From a virus, in IMG/VR virus record IMGVR_UViG_3300027782_000071, positions 1-64,000 of that record: DNA of 64,000 nt. One strand, given 5' to 3'. The translations under genes and the position numbers were made by a program. The notes beneath the pieces were generated by a model. It was not told where the DNA came from and searched no databases. It saw only the letters and a program-made list of their open reading frames with translations. Shown here in pieces: positions 24,108 to 31,694 of this stretch. The first letter of the stretch is position 1. Every line of letters starts with the position of its first letter.

Positions 24108-25004
24108 ATGGCAGGATCTTTAAGATATCCGATTAAAAACATAGGAATAAATGATGATTATCTCAGAATAGAGATTGTTGAATATGTTCCACCTGGACTT
24201 GGGCAGCAAGGGCAAGGATTTGCATTGGGAACTACGGATCAAGCAATAAAAAATAATAAAAAACTATTACAGACGATTATATTACCAATACCACAAAATA
24301 TTTCAGATTCAAATTCTGCTAGTTGGGGAGAAAATTCATTAGATTCTGTTGCGGGTGGACTTATGAGTGGAACTGCAGATGTAATGTCCTCATCAACTCC
24401 ATTTAATACTGGATTAAAAGCAGTAAAAGGTGTAATTGATAAAGTTACGGGAGGAGTTACTGATGCTACAGGACAAAAAGCAGCAACGACAGCATTTACA
24501 GGATTAGCAGTACAAACATTATTAAGTGGAGAAGCAAATATTAATCAACTAGTTTCCAGATCAACTGGAGCAGTTATTAATCAGAATGTTGAGTTGTTAT
24601 TTGGAGGAGTTACGATTAGAACACCATTTCAATTTTCATACGACTTGATACCCAGATCTGAAGAAGAATCGTTAGTGGTTAAAAATATTATTAGATTATT
24701 CAAACAAAATATGACAGCAAGTAAAGGTAGTGCAGAGTCTAATGGTGGAGGATTTTTTGTAAAATCTCCAAATGTATTCTTACTATCTTACATGAGTGGT
24801 GGAAAAATACACCCATTTTTAAACAAATTTAAACCTTGTGCTCTATTAAATATGGGAGTAAACTATACTGCTTCTGGACAGTATGCAACTTATTCAGATG
24901 CTACTCCAGTTCATCTACAACTAAGTCTTTCATTTCAAGAATTATCTGTTGTATATGCTGAAGATTATAATGAAGGAGACGGTACAATAGGAGTAGGTTA
25001 CTAA
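24108..25004 (+). CDS. gp48: gp48-like baseplate tail-tube cap (298 aa)
   Basis: The protein begins MAGSLRYPIKNIG and continues DYLRIEIVEYVPPG, followed by a long Ala/Gly/Thr-rich helical insert (about 85-165). A tube-like beta domain follows, with VELLFGGVTIRTPFQFSYDLIPRSEEE, KPCALLNMGVNYTASG and VHLQLSLSFQELSVVY. This architecture is that of cyanophage gp48 proteins (T4 gp48 is 364 aa), which cap the baseplate and support tube polymerisation. It is followed after 1 nt by gp53. The assignment is well supported by motif order and neighbours. Confidence 0.8.
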   Translation: MAGSLRYPIKNIGINDDYLRIEIVEYVPPGLGQQGQGFALGTTDQAIKNNKKLLQTIILPIPQNISDSNSASWGENSLDSVAGGLMSGTADVMSSSTPFNTGLKAVKGVIDKVTGGVTDATGQKAATTAFTGLAVQTLLSGEANINQLVSRSTGAVINQNVELLFGGVTIRTPFQFSYDLIPRSEEESLVVKNIIRLFKQNMTASKGSAESNGGGFFVKSPNVFLLSYMSGGKIHPFLNKFKPCALLNMGVNYTASGQYATYSDATPVHLQLSLSFQELSVVYAEDYNEGDGTIGVGY

Positions 25005-25005
25005 A

Positions 25006-25653
25006 ATGTCATACTTTAGAGAATTACCAAATCTAGAATATCAATCAATACTTTCTGATAGAGTATCTTCTGACGAATATTTAATTGTAAAAAATTTATT
25101 TCGTAGAGCAAAACTTAGAGAAGATCTTCAAAATGTTTTTACGATCTTTAATAAGTATCAAATACCAGATGGATCTAGACCAGAATTAGTTGCTAAAGAG
25201 ATCTATAATAGCGCACAATATGATTGGATTGTTTTAATTGGTGCAGGAATCACTAATGTTAGGGATCAATGGCCATTATCCGATAGAGATCTTTATACTT
25301 ATGCCGAAGAAATATATGGTGAAAATTTAAATGATATTCATCATTATGAGACTACGGAAGTCAAAGATTTAAAAGGAAGATTAATTCTTCCTGCAGGAAA
25401 AGTTGTTGATGCATCCTTCACTATACCAAACCAAAATTTGTTGACTCAAACTATAAATCCTGTAACTGGAATTACTAATTATGAATATGAAGTAAGAAAA
25501 AATAATAAAAAAAGATTAATATATGTTATCAAACCATCTTACTTAAAACAAATTATTAAAGATATGAGAAACAGTTTACTTTATGATGAATCTTCACAAT
25601 ATATTAATGAAAAATTGATTAAAACTGAAAATACTAGAAATACCTTACCATAA
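25006..25653 (+). CDS. gp53: gp53-like baseplate wedge protein (215 aa)
   Basis: MSYFRELPNLEYQSILSDR is followed by YLIVKNLFRRAKLREDL, YQIPDGSRPELVAKEIYNSAQ and YDWIVLIGAGITNVRDQWPLS. This is the T4 gp53 wedge pattern (T4 gp53 is 196 aa): short N-terminal helices then a LysM-like conserved core with W and WPLS. It completes wedge assembly for hub joining. It is the last gene of the plus-strand block, and its 3' end overlaps the convergent Mom-like gene by 9 nt. No terminator hairpin is visible. Confidence 0.85.
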   Translation: MSYFRELPNLEYQSILSDRVSSDEYLIVKNLFRRAKLREDLQNVFTIFNKYQIPDGSRPELVAKEIYNSAQYDWIVLIGAGITNVRDQWPLSDRDLYTYAEEIYGENLNDIHHYETTEVKDLKGRLILPAGKVVDASFTIPNQNLLTQTINPVTGITNYEYEVRKNNKKRLIYVIKPSYLKQIIKDMRNSLLYDESSQYINEKLIKTENTRNTLP

Positions 25654-26232
25654 GAGTTCTAGATTCTTATCAAATATCATTACATATCGATGTTTGCGGG
25701 AGCGGTCTTTCCAGTCTCCTTCAGCACCTTTAATTTTGCCTCTAGAGTGTTTAGTTCCGTCTGCATAATAGAAATCTTTTTTTGCGTCTGTGAGTCCGCA
25801 ATATTTAAAATTACAAGCGCGATAGATTGTACCATTATGGAAATCACTATCAGCGTAAGAGATGATTGCTTTAACTTCAGTATCCTTCCGTAACTGTCTA
25901 ATCGCTCTTGAAACAAACCAAGAAGTGATATTATGCTCAGTTCGTTGAGTTTCGGGATGGATGCAGAGTCTTGATAACTCAAAAAGTCCTTGTTGTTCAT
26001 TTCGTTCAAGTCCAAATGCACCTGTTGCAATTTCGGGAACAGGCAGTCCAGTAAAAATACAAACTCCTTGAAGACCACCAATATTTAATGGGCAAAAATC
26101 ATTATTTTTATAAAGACCATAGTTATACCCAGATTTAAAATCTTTAGATATATCTTTAAGATAATGAAACTTCAGAAGTAACTCTGAAGATTCGGATTTA
26201 CTTATGCGATCTATATAAAAATCTGACTTCAT
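25645..26232 (-). CDS. Mom-like / GNAT-fold DNA-modification protein (195 aa)
   Basis: The sequence contains GLQGVCIFTGLPVPE, ELSRLCIHPETQRTEHNITSWFVSRAIR, IISYADSDFHNGTIYRACNF and a C-terminal HSRGKIKGAEGDWKDRSRKHR. This is the order seen in phage Mom-type acetyltransferase-fold proteins, which in Mu modify adenines to protect DNA from restriction. It may therefore protect phage DNA; a general acetyltransferase is the alternative. The start ATG overlaps the stop of the HNH gene. The gene faces gp53. Confidence 0.7.
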   Translation of the reverse strand: MKSDFYIDRISKSESSELLLKFHYLKDISKDFKSGYNYGLYKNNDFCPLNIGGLQGVCIFTGLPVPEIATGAFGLERNEQQGLFELSRLCIHPETQRTEHNITSWFVSRAIRQLRKDTEVKAIISYADSDFHNGTIYRACNFKYCGLTDAKKDFYYADGTKHSRGKIKGAEGDWKDRSRKHRYVMIFDKNLELLW

Positions 26233-26627
26233 AAGAGTTTTTCTAAAGGATTTCTAATATCACTACCACTAAAATGATTTTTTAACAAATTTACTTGTTC
26301 TTTAAATTTTTCTTCTGGACAGCGTTGTCTGCCCAAATTAAATAATCTAAGTGCAATAACAACATTGCCAGGAATATAACCATCAAATTCGTCCAATCTT
26401 TCTAAACTTGGCGCAAGTGGATTATGAGATTCAAAAACTCCTTGTGGGTTAATTGGAAATCCTGTCCAATAACATTTGCCATTTTGGTTAAAAAATTGCT
26501 CAACTAAATACGTTTCATCAATAGTAACATCTAATGGTTCTGTTCTTTTGATTCCGTTTTTCTTTTCTTGTCCAGGTCGCGCAGCAGTTTTTGCTTTATG
26601 AATAAGTGCTTTCCAAGGATTTTTCAT
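26229..26627 (-). CDS. HNH-family endonuclease-like protein (132 aa)
   Basis: The core NGKCYWTGFPI, then HNPLAPSLERLDEFDGYIPGN and VVIALRLFNLGRQ, fits a divergent HNH/endonuclease VII-type fold: single Cys pair element, 'SLERLD...GY..GNV', then a helix. The ATG at 26627 (MKNPWKAL) is chosen over one 42 nt upstream because the upstream extension would be translated from the gp32 terminator hairpin. It probably acts as a free-standing nuclease, homing or packaging related. It lies between gp32 and the Mom-like gene, which suggests a mobile insertion; this is inference. Confidence 0.65.
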   Translation of the reverse strand: MKNPWKALIHKAKTAARPGQEKKNGIKRTEPLDVTIDETYLVEQFFNQNGKCYWTGFPINPQGVFESHNPLAPSLERLDEFDGYIPGNVVIALRLFNLGRQRCPEEKFKEQVNLLKNHFSGSDIRNPLEKLL

Positions 26628-26631
26628 AATT

Positions 26632-26666
26632 AAAAAAATAGGGGAGAGGACTCTCAACTTCTCCCC
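26632..26666 (-). terminator. Rho-independent terminator after gp32
   Basis: Minus-strand GGGGAGA (26666-26660) pairs with TCTCCCC (26647-26641), followed by a run of T (26638-26632). It begins 19 nt after the gp32 stop codon. Confidence 0.85.
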
Positions 26667-26684
26667 CATTATAGCACAAATATC

Positions 26685-27602
26685 TTATTCTGCCAACTTT
26701 GCGAAGTAGGACAGAGTATCATCCTCATCTTCATCATATGAAGAAGACTTAGAAGAAGAACTCAGATTACTCAATTCGGTGCGAAGATCTTCATCAAGGT
26801 CACGAACTGGACCGCGAGAAGTCTCTTCCTCATCAGCAACCTCAGGGTCTTGACGACGAGCAGTCTTGTTGCCGAGAACATAATCAAGACGCTTCTTCAG
26901 TTCATCATAAGACTTGAACTGGTCAGCAGCAACGAGTTCTGCAAGAGAATACTGCTTCTTCCAGATTGCTTCCATTGCATCATCATCGTCCAGAAGAGCA
27001 CCTTGTGCGGCAAACTCTGAAGAATCATAATTACGATAACCAGCAACATTCTTTGCCTTCAGTTTGAAGTTAGCACCCTGCCAGAAGTCAAACGGATCGA
27101 TAGGAGTCTCATCTTCAAACTCTGGTTGCATTGCAGCAGTCAGTTTATCGAAGATTTTCTTACCAAACTTATAAAGGAACACTTTACCTTCGTTAGCAGG
27201 ATTAGCAGGATCCTTGACAACATAGATGTTGCTCACATAAGTCAGTTTGCGCTTCTGCTTACGTGCTACTTCTTTACCAGCATCAGTACCATTGTTCCAC
27301 AATTCGGAGTTGAGTTCCGATACGGGATCCTTCTGGTTCATGGTAGTAAGAGAATTCTCAATATACCAACCGCCAGGGCCTTGAAATGCGTGGGAGTACA
27401 GTTTTACAAACGGAAGATCTTCACCGTTAGGAGCAGGGAGGAAACGAATGACGGCATAACCATTGCCGCTCTTATCACATTCGAGTTTCCAAAGACGATC
27501 ATCGCCAGATGATGTGTTATTATTCATTTTTTCTACTTCCTTGACCAGTTTTGCGGTCAGGGAACCAAGTTTAGATTGTTTCTTAAGATCAGAAAAAGAC
27601 AT
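26685..27602 (-). CDS. gp32: gp32-like single-stranded DNA-binding protein (305 aa)
   Basis: The layout matches T4 gp32 (301 aa). A basic N-terminal LAST-like region (SDLKKQSKLGSLTAKLVKEVEKMN) is followed by a DNA-binding core with WKLECDKSGNGYAVIRFLPAPNGEDLPFVKLYSHAF and YVSNIYVVKDPANPANEGKVFLYKFGKKIFDK. The C-terminal tail is acidic and Ser-rich (about 255-305, DEDEDDTLSYF). The zinc-binding Cys cluster of T4 gp32 is absent, as I recall for cyanophage homologues. It coats ssDNA and coordinates replication and repair. It has its own consensus promoter and a strong terminator, so it forms a single-gene unit. Confidence 0.9.
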   Translation of the reverse strand: MSFSDLKKQSKLGSLTAKLVKEVEKMNNNTSSGDDRLWKLECDKSGNGYAVIRFLPAPNGEDLPFVKLYSHAFQGPGGWYIENSLTTMNQKDPVSELNSELWNNGTDAGKEVARKQKRKLTYVSNIYVVKDPANPANEGKVFLYKFGKKIFDKLTAAMQPEFEDETPIDPFDFWQGANFKLKAKNVAGYRNYDSSEFAAQGALLDDDDAMEAIWKKQYSLAELVAADQFKSYDELKKRLDYVLGNKTARRQDPEVADEEETSRGPVRDLDEDLRTELSNLSSSSKSSSYDEDEDDTLSYFAKLAE

Positions 27603-27645
27603 TTGGATTCGTTGTGTAAATTGGATGTTTTGGATTTACTTAGAT

Positions 27646-27674
27646 ATTATAACAAAAATAATATCACTTGTCAA
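27646..27674 (-). promoter_or_regulatory. Consensus sigma70-like promoter of gp32
   Basis: Minus-strand perfect TTGACA (27674-27669), 17-nt spacer and perfect TATAAT (27651-27646). The -35 box overlaps the last codons of the DUF1825-like gene; the leader to the gp32 ATG is about 35-40 nt. Confidence 0.85.
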
Positions 27675-27996
27675 TAAATTCCTTGAGAGACTCAATTGTT
27701 TTGTTCATACTATTGAAAAGTATATTCATATCTGTGTCAGGAGGAAATCCCATAATTGCCACAGATTTGCGAAGATTCTCTTTCATCTCAACCGCTTGTG
27801 GATCATCAGAAAGAGAAAGTCTTGTGTACATAATACGTTGCTTTTCTAGCAACTGAGTCAATTTATCAATGTGTTCCAGTTTATCTTCACGGGTCATCGA
27901 ACCAAAAGTAAGAATACTTCCATAAATGAACTTTTGAAGTTCATTAATTTCTTCAAGTTCTTCCTGAATCAATTCAGAATCAAAGAATTTACTCAT
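27664..27996 (-). CDS. DUF1825-like protein (110 aa)
   Basis: MSKFFDSELIQEELEEINEL is followed by FGSMTREDKLEHIDKLTQLLEKQRIMYTRLSLSDDPQAVEMKEN and a C-terminal helix. This helical protein matches, from memory, the DUF1825 family found in cyanobacteria and their phages; its function is unknown. It overlaps the gp59 stop region by 8 nt and carries the gp32 promoter in its last codons. Presence of a mainly cyanobacterial family supports the host assignment. Confidence 0.75.
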   Translation of the reverse strand: MSKFFDSELIQEELEEINELQKFIYGSILTFGSMTREDKLEHIDKLTQLLEKQRIMYTRLSLSDDPQAVEMKENLRKSVAIMGFPPDTDMNILFNSMNKTIESLKEFIDK

Positions 27997-28579
27997 TTAC
28001 AATTTCCCGTAAAAGTTTTTTGTACTGGAATACATCGATATTTAGAAACGGTTTGTATTTTTTAATTTTTAAACTTACGGTTTCCCACACTGGGTCCAAA
28101 AGTTTTTTATCAAACACATTCCCGAACTGGAATATTATATCATAAATCACCAGGGTTTCAATACCAATCTTCCCGCCCAGGAACTTTTTTAGAACTGGTG
28201 GATGTCCTTTCGAACAATTGAAAGCATCTTCTAATTTTGTTTCCGAGAGTAATTCTTCCGATTGTTCTTTGAACAAGTAGGTCAAACTCTGCTGTCGTTT
28301 CATCCACTCGACGTATGTTCTTTCTCCAGAATTTATAATTTCTCCAATCCATATGTTTTGTGGGTTATCGGCGGCAAGAAAATTGGCAAGAAAATAATCT
28401 ACTATTTCTTTATCAGAATATTTACGACTGGATTTCTCAAACCAATATTTATCTTTGCGTTTGTTAAAAGAAGTTAGAGTTGCCCTTGACTTCCCACCAT
28501 ATTTAAAGAAATCGTATTTTGGATTTGTAAAATGACTTTTGAGTGAAAGATAATGTTGATAGGTCTCAAAAGGACTCAT
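27989..28579 (-). CDS. gp59: gp59-like helicase loader (196 aa)
   Basis: The N-terminus MSPFETYQHYLSLKSHFTNP, then YDFFKYGGKSRATLTSFNKRKDKYWFEKSSRK, is characteristic of T4 gp59 (217 aa), an all-helical protein that loads the gp41 helicase onto gp32-coated forks. The C-terminal half contains GHPPVLKKFLGGKIGIETLVIYD and a KKYKPFLNID helix. It sits between gp33 and the gp32 unit, the classic T4-like 33-59-32 order, with 4-nt overlap with gp33. Confidence 0.88.
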   Translation of the reverse strand: MSPFETYQHYLSLKSHFTNPKYDFFKYGGKSRATLTSFNKRKDKYWFEKSSRKYSDKEIVDYFLANFLAADNPQNIWIGEIINSGERTYVEWMKRQQSLTYLFKEQSEELLSETKLEDAFNCSKGHPPVLKKFLGGKIGIETLVIYDIIFQFGNVFDKKLLDPVWETVSLKIKKYKPFLNIDVFQYKKLLREIVNE

Positions 28580-28836
28580 AGGGGCAATTTTGCTCTCGAA
28601 GTTTTTTTCATAAAGTTTAGGTTGATAGCATCATACTTCAATCTTTCTTTAAGTGGTTTTGATACGAGTTTCGTAATTGAATCTACTTCAATACCATTCA
28701 CTTCACAATAGTGAACGATTGCATCAATATAGTTGCACTTTTCTTCTGCAACAATTTTTTCCACTTCCAGTGCAAACTTGGAAGGGGTGAGGAATTTATC
28801 CTCCATTACCTGCTCTAGTTCTTTATTTGGTTCCAT
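28576..28836 (-). CDS. gp33: gp33-like late transcription coactivator (86 aa)
   Basis: The ATG at 28836 (MEPNKELEQVMEDKF) is preferred over an in-frame start 81 nt upstream that would overlap the exonuclease gene heavily. The motif FALEVEKIVAEEKCNYIDAI, then VHYCEVNGIEVDSITKLVS and LKERLKYDA, fits the T4 gp33 family (112 aa). That family bridges RNA polymerase and the sliding clamp for late transcription. The C-terminus (FMKKTSRAKLPL) is basic and hydrophobic as expected for a clamp-binding tail. Its activity would serve the late promoters seen in this window. Confidence 0.8.
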   Translation of the reverse strand: MEPNKELEQVMEDKFLTPSKFALEVEKIVAEEKCNYIDAIVHYCEVNGIEVDSITKLVSKPLKERLKYDAINLNFMKKTSRAKLPL

Positions 28837-29503
28837 ACTGCTCAAGTTTATCTCCAACAAATTTTCTAATATATTGGACGAGCAATTTAAGGTACTTTGC
28901 TTTGTCGTATTCTTCATAAACTACACATTCTCCATTTTCACAAGACATAATGATAACAAATTTTTTGACTGGTATCTCAGTCAGTTCGTAATACATTGCT
29001 GCATAAGCACAGCACTGTACAAAATAATGGTCAATCCACTCACGTGGTTTGGGTTTTTTGGAAGTCTTAAAGTCGATGATCGCTAGTTCGCCATTATATT
29101 CAGCAATGCAATCAACGGTTCCCGCAACACCTAATTGCTTACTATATAGGGAACCTTCAAGAGCGTGAATATTATTTATATTATTCAGTTCCGTTTTTGC
29201 AATCTTAAAAAGAAAATCCGCCAGCGGCGCAACAGACGGCAAATCTTGATTTTTAAGATAGTTCTCCGTAAGAGAATGCATATCCGTACCGCGAGAAGTA
29301 GCCGCCTTAGTAATCTTCTCCGCCTCCGCCTCACCAATCCTTTTGCGCCACTTAACAAATATTTCACGATTAAAATGACTTGTAACAGAAGTAATTGAAA
29401 CTAGTTTAAGAAGTTCTTCCTCGTCAGGAACTTTATAATATCGAATACCATCTATAGTCTCCCGTTCAAGTTTTGGGAGAATCACATCAACATGATTGAA
29501 CAT
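28823..29503 (-). CDS. PD-(D/E)XK exonuclease, MGME1/RecB-like (226 aa)
   Basis: The domain includes SITSVTSHFNREIFVKWRKR, then SRGTDMHSLTENYL, the nuclease core GTVDCIAEYNGELAIIDFKTSKKPKP (GxVD...DFKTSKK), and YFVQCCAYAAMYYEL. These are motifs I-III and QxxxY of RecB/MGME1-type single-strand exonucleases. It probably trims or degrades DNA ends, providing nucleotides or aiding recombination. It starts 1 nt from the PhoH stop and ends inside the gp33 start region. This family is common in cyanomyoviruses. Confidence 0.85.
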   Translation of the reverse strand: MFNHVDVILPKLERETIDGIRYYKVPDEEELLKLVSITSVTSHFNREIFVKWRKRIGEAEAEKITKAATSRGTDMHSLTENYLKNQDLPSVAPLADFLFKIAKTELNNINNIHALEGSLYSKQLGVAGTVDCIAEYNGELAIIDFKTSKKPKPREWIDHYFVQCCAYAAMYYELTEIPVKKFVIIMSCENGECVVYEEYDKAKYLKLLVQYIRKFVGDKLEQYGTK

Positions 29504-30258
29504 TAAAAACCTGCTTCTATTTTAGCAACAATGTATTCTTTGACAAGTCCAGAACGAACAATATCATCAACACCAAATTCTATTATATCAATAGATGGCA
29601 TTTTACGCAAGATGCTCATAAAATCAACAATTCCATTACGCTCATTAGATTTCTGCAAATCCGACTGAGTAGCATCTCCACAAAACATAATCTTAGAGTT
29701 TTCACCAACACGAGTAATGATTGAATCCAATTCATGTGCCGTACAGTTTTGAAATTCATCTACAATAATGATTGAGTTATCAAGTGTCGTGCCTCTCAAA
29801 AATGAGGTACTCCAGAACTTAATCGTTTCCTGTGCCTTAAGATTACCATAAAGCATCTCAAACTCTGCATCAGAAGGCATCTGGAACATATACTTTACCA
29901 TATTCTTATAAGGAATCTGATAGATATCCGATTTGTCTTCATAGGAACCAGGAAGGAAACCAATCTCCCTTGTAGCAACTAAAGAACGAACCAAATAGAT
30001 TTTCTCATAAGGAGTTCTTTCATCAAGAACTTCACGAAGAGCATTATAAAGAGTGATGAAAGTCTTACCGGTTCCTGCACATCCATATGCGACAAGATGT
30101 TTACCTTCGGCATATGCGTCAAAAAGTTTGCCTTGATTATCCGTAAGTGGATCAATATCTAATAGATATTCGCTCCCGAGTGCCTTTTTCCTCTTTGCCT
30201 GACGGGTTGTAAGACCAACACCAATTGGTTGGTCGTTCGTCCTTTTTCTTCTTGCCAT
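29503..30258 (-). CDS. phoH: PhoH-like ATPase (251 aa)
   Basis: Walker A is GCAGTGKT (about residue 59), Walker B SIIIVDEFQN (about 163), with the PhoH-type LVRSLVATREIGFLPGS and IMFCGDATQSDL segments. PhoH proteins are RNA/DNA-dependent P-loop ATPases with RNase/helicase-like activity in some cases; their phage role is unsettled. It is followed after 1 nt overlap by the exonuclease, so both may act on nucleic acids. PhoH is a common marker of cyanophages. Confidence 0.93.
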   Translation of the reverse strand: MARRKRTNDQPIGVGLTTRQAKRKKALGSEYLLDIDPLTDNQGKLFDAYAEGKHLVAYGCAGTGKTFITLYNALREVLDERTPYEKIYLVRSLVATREIGFLPGSYEDKSDIYQIPYKNMVKYMFQMPSDAEFEMLYGNLKAQETIKFWSTSFLRGTTLDNSIIIVDEFQNCTAHELDSIITRVGENSKIMFCGDATQSDLQKSNERNGIVDFMSILRKMPSIDIIEFGVDDIVRSGLVKEYIVAKIEAGF

Positions 30259-30259
30259 A

Positions 30260-30502
30260 TTAAAGTTTTTTTATAGTTGAACCGGGCATTTTCTGTGCTT
30301 TTCCAAGAACATCATTCCATCCTGGATGTTTGTTGGCGAGTTTATCTCTCCATTCTCCAACCTCTCCTGGACTTGCGGATCCCTGCGACCAATCCCTTTG
30401 CCACTCAGGATTGTCCTGATACCACTGCGTGATGTCATGAACACTCATTTCAATCACTTTCGTCTCACCAGTTTCTTTATGAATAATCGGATAAATTGCC
30501 AT
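30260..30502 (-). CDS. Conserved small phage protein (80 aa)
   Basis: MAIYPIIHKETGETKVIEMS is followed by ITQWYQDNPEWQRDWSQG and GEWRDKLANKHPGWNDVLGK. The opening YPI.HKETGE...E resembles the strand of FmdB-type zinc ribbons, but the cysteines are missing. The C-terminal half has WxxxLxxxxPGWNDVL, a pattern I associate with conserved small proteins of cyanophages. It sits 1 nt before PhoH, so it is likely co-translated with it. Function is unknown. Confidence 0.75.
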   Translation of the reverse strand: MAIYPIIHKETGETKVIEMSVHDITQWYQDNPEWQRDWSQGSASPGEVGEWRDKLANKHPGWNDVLGKAQKMPGSTIKKL

Positions 30503-30527
30503 GGGGTTTAATAATGTGTATCGTTAT

Positions 30528-31163
30528 TTAGACCCATTCAAGGGCTTCTGAGACTGCTGGGAATTGTTCGGCAAACACTTTCTTACATGCCTCTGCAATT
30601 TCCATATGTTCTTTTTGAGTTCCGTGTGCAGAACGCAGATTGATATAATGAATCCACGACCTGCAAGAGCCTGTCATATAAATTTTTGTAGGAACTGCAA
30701 GTGGCAATACAAACCTAGCACACTCCTTTGCCACATCACACTCTAGGAGTTCCTTGTAGAGGTCTTGAGCGGCATCAAAATGATCTTGGATCTTAGAGTA
30801 GAGTTCTATCTTAAGGTCTGCTGGGAGGTCGTCTGTGGAGTTCTGGCGGTTCTTTGTGTCCTGCCTACGAAGTTCTGGTAGGGGAATATCCTCTGCAATC
30901 AGATTTGTGTCAGCATAACGTTGTGAGAACTCTTGGAATGTGAAGCTACGATGACGCAGAATTTGTGCGGCAATACCACGAGTAGTCTCAATCTCCAGTG
31001 TCATAGAAGACTGTTCAAACACAGACCAATGATTATGCTTAATGCAATAAGCAAGCAACTTGGAATAGTTTTCGTTATCCTGATTTGCAGGATTAGAAAC
31101 TCTCGCAATAAATGCCATTGTTTTTTCTGCATCTGGTGTAATACTAATTAATTTTACAGTCAT
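30528..31163 (-). CDS. thyX: Flavin-dependent thymidylate synthase ThyX (211 aa)
   Basis: The signature RHRSFTFQEFSQRY (about 79-92) contains the ThyX motif RHRx7S, with the FAD/dUMP site. Also present are HNHWSVFEQSSMTLEIETTR upstream and LPLAVPTKIYMTGSCRSWIHYINLR at the C-terminal side. ThyX makes dTMP from dUMP using methylene-tetrahydrofolate and NADPH, supporting phage DNA synthesis. Length is typical. Its ATG overlaps the stop of a small coiled-coil gene (ATGA). Confidence 0.95.
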   Translation of the reverse strand: MTVKLISITPDAEKTMAFIARVSNPANQDNENYSKLLAYCIKHNHWSVFEQSSMTLEIETTRGIAAQILRHRSFTFQEFSQRYADTNLIAEDIPLPELRRQDTKNRQNSTDDLPADLKIELYSKIQDHFDAAQDLYKELLECDVAKECARFVLPLAVPTKIYMTGSCRSWIHYINLRSAHGTQKEHMEIAEACKKVFAEQFPAVSEALEWV

Positions 31164-31327
31164 TTCTTTCCAAATCCTTTTGATGTTTGTTGTTCAATTT
31201 GTTCCAATTCTTGTTTTACACTTCGAAGTTGTGCTTTCATTTCTTTCAATTGTTCTCCAGAATAAAGATGATCTTGTTTGATCAATTTTTCCAACAATTT
31301 TACAAGTTCTTTTGCTTTATTAGTCAT
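31160..31327 (-). CDS. Small coiled-coil protein (55 aa)
   Basis: MTNKAKELVKLLEKLIKQDH is followed by SGEQLKEMKAQLRSVKQELEQIEQQ and a basic end. It is strongly helical with heptad spacing, lysine- and glutamate-rich, and has no membrane segment. It overlaps ThyX at the 3' end and the 52-aa gene at the 5' end (start inside that gene's last codons), a chain of coupled small genes. Function is unknown; small coiled-coil proteins of this kind often act as regulators or scaffolds. Confidence 0.7.
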   Translation of the reverse strand: MTNKAKELVKLLEKLIKQDHLYSGEQLKEMKAQLRSVKQELEQIEQQTSKGFGKK

Positions 31328-31478
31328 TATAGTCCTCAAAGATTTCGTCGTAATCTAATTCTCTTGGTTTAATATCATCATATCGATATGATGGTGTATC
31401 GGAATAAATTTCCGCCTTTAACGAATCAAGAAGAAGTTCCATATTTCGGATTATGAGTTTTAATTTGTCTTTGTCCAT
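31320..31478 (-). CDS. Small acidic protein (52 aa)
   Basis: MDKDKLKLIIRNMELLLDSL is followed by an acidic, aromatic tail (YRYDDIKPRELDYDEIFEDY). It starts after the terminator at 31509-31534 with a weak AAAGGATG context, and its last codons contain the start of the 55-aa gene. It is the first gene of the transcription unit leading to thyX. Function is unknown. Confidence 0.65.
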   Translation of the reverse strand: MDKDKLKLIIRNMELLLDSLKAEIYSDTPSYRYDDIKPRELDYDEIFEDYND

Positions 31479-31508
31479 CCTTTATAGATCTCTCAAAACA
31501 TTTTACAT

Positions 31509-31534
31509 AAAAAAAAGGAGGGTGTCAACCCCCC
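31509..31534 (-). terminator. Rho-independent terminator upstream of the thyX unit
   Basis: Minus-strand GGGGGGT (31534-31528), loop TGAC, ACCCTCC (31523-31517) with one G-T pair, then eight T (31516-31509). It closes the unit that ends with the 37-aa gene. Confidence 0.85.
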
Positions 31535-31540
31535 AGTATA

Positions 31541-31654
31541 TTATCGCATTGCCATTACAAGTTTTGCTTGATGCTTGCGTTGTTCTTTTTCCTTTTGCTG
31601 CTTGATTAAAACAAGTTGCCAGTTATTTTTATTTTTCACATTTGCTTGTGACAT
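31541..31654 (-). CDS. Very small basic peptide (37 aa)
   Basis: A strong AAGGAG ribosome-binding site lies 8 nt before the ATG at 31654. The peptide (MSQANVKNKNNWQLVLIKQQ and a KEKEQRKHQ segment) is basic, helical and soluble. It ends 7 nt before a strong terminator. The unusually good translation signal and own terminator suggest it is made in quantity. Function is unknown. Confidence 0.65.
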   Translation of the reverse strand: MSQANVKNKNNWQLVLIKQQKEKEQRKHQAKLVMAMR

Positions 31655-31694
31655 TAGGTTTTCTCCTTAGTGGTTTAGGTTAAAGAGCGTTCCT

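Noticed and set aside
25680-26081. Second open frame on the same strand as the Mom-like gene, with a membrane-helix-like segment and a coiled coil
   Set aside because: It overlaps the Mom-like gene in another frame. It could be mistaken for a holin or spanin, but no ribosome site or partner is seen, and the Mom-like frame explains the sequence.
26628-26669. Longer start of the HNH gene at 26669
   Set aside because: The first codons would come from the gp32 terminator hairpin; the ATG at 26627 avoids this.
29185-29367. Arg/Leu-rich frame inside the exonuclease gene
   Set aside because: It is an out-of-frame shadow of the well-supported exonuclease gene.
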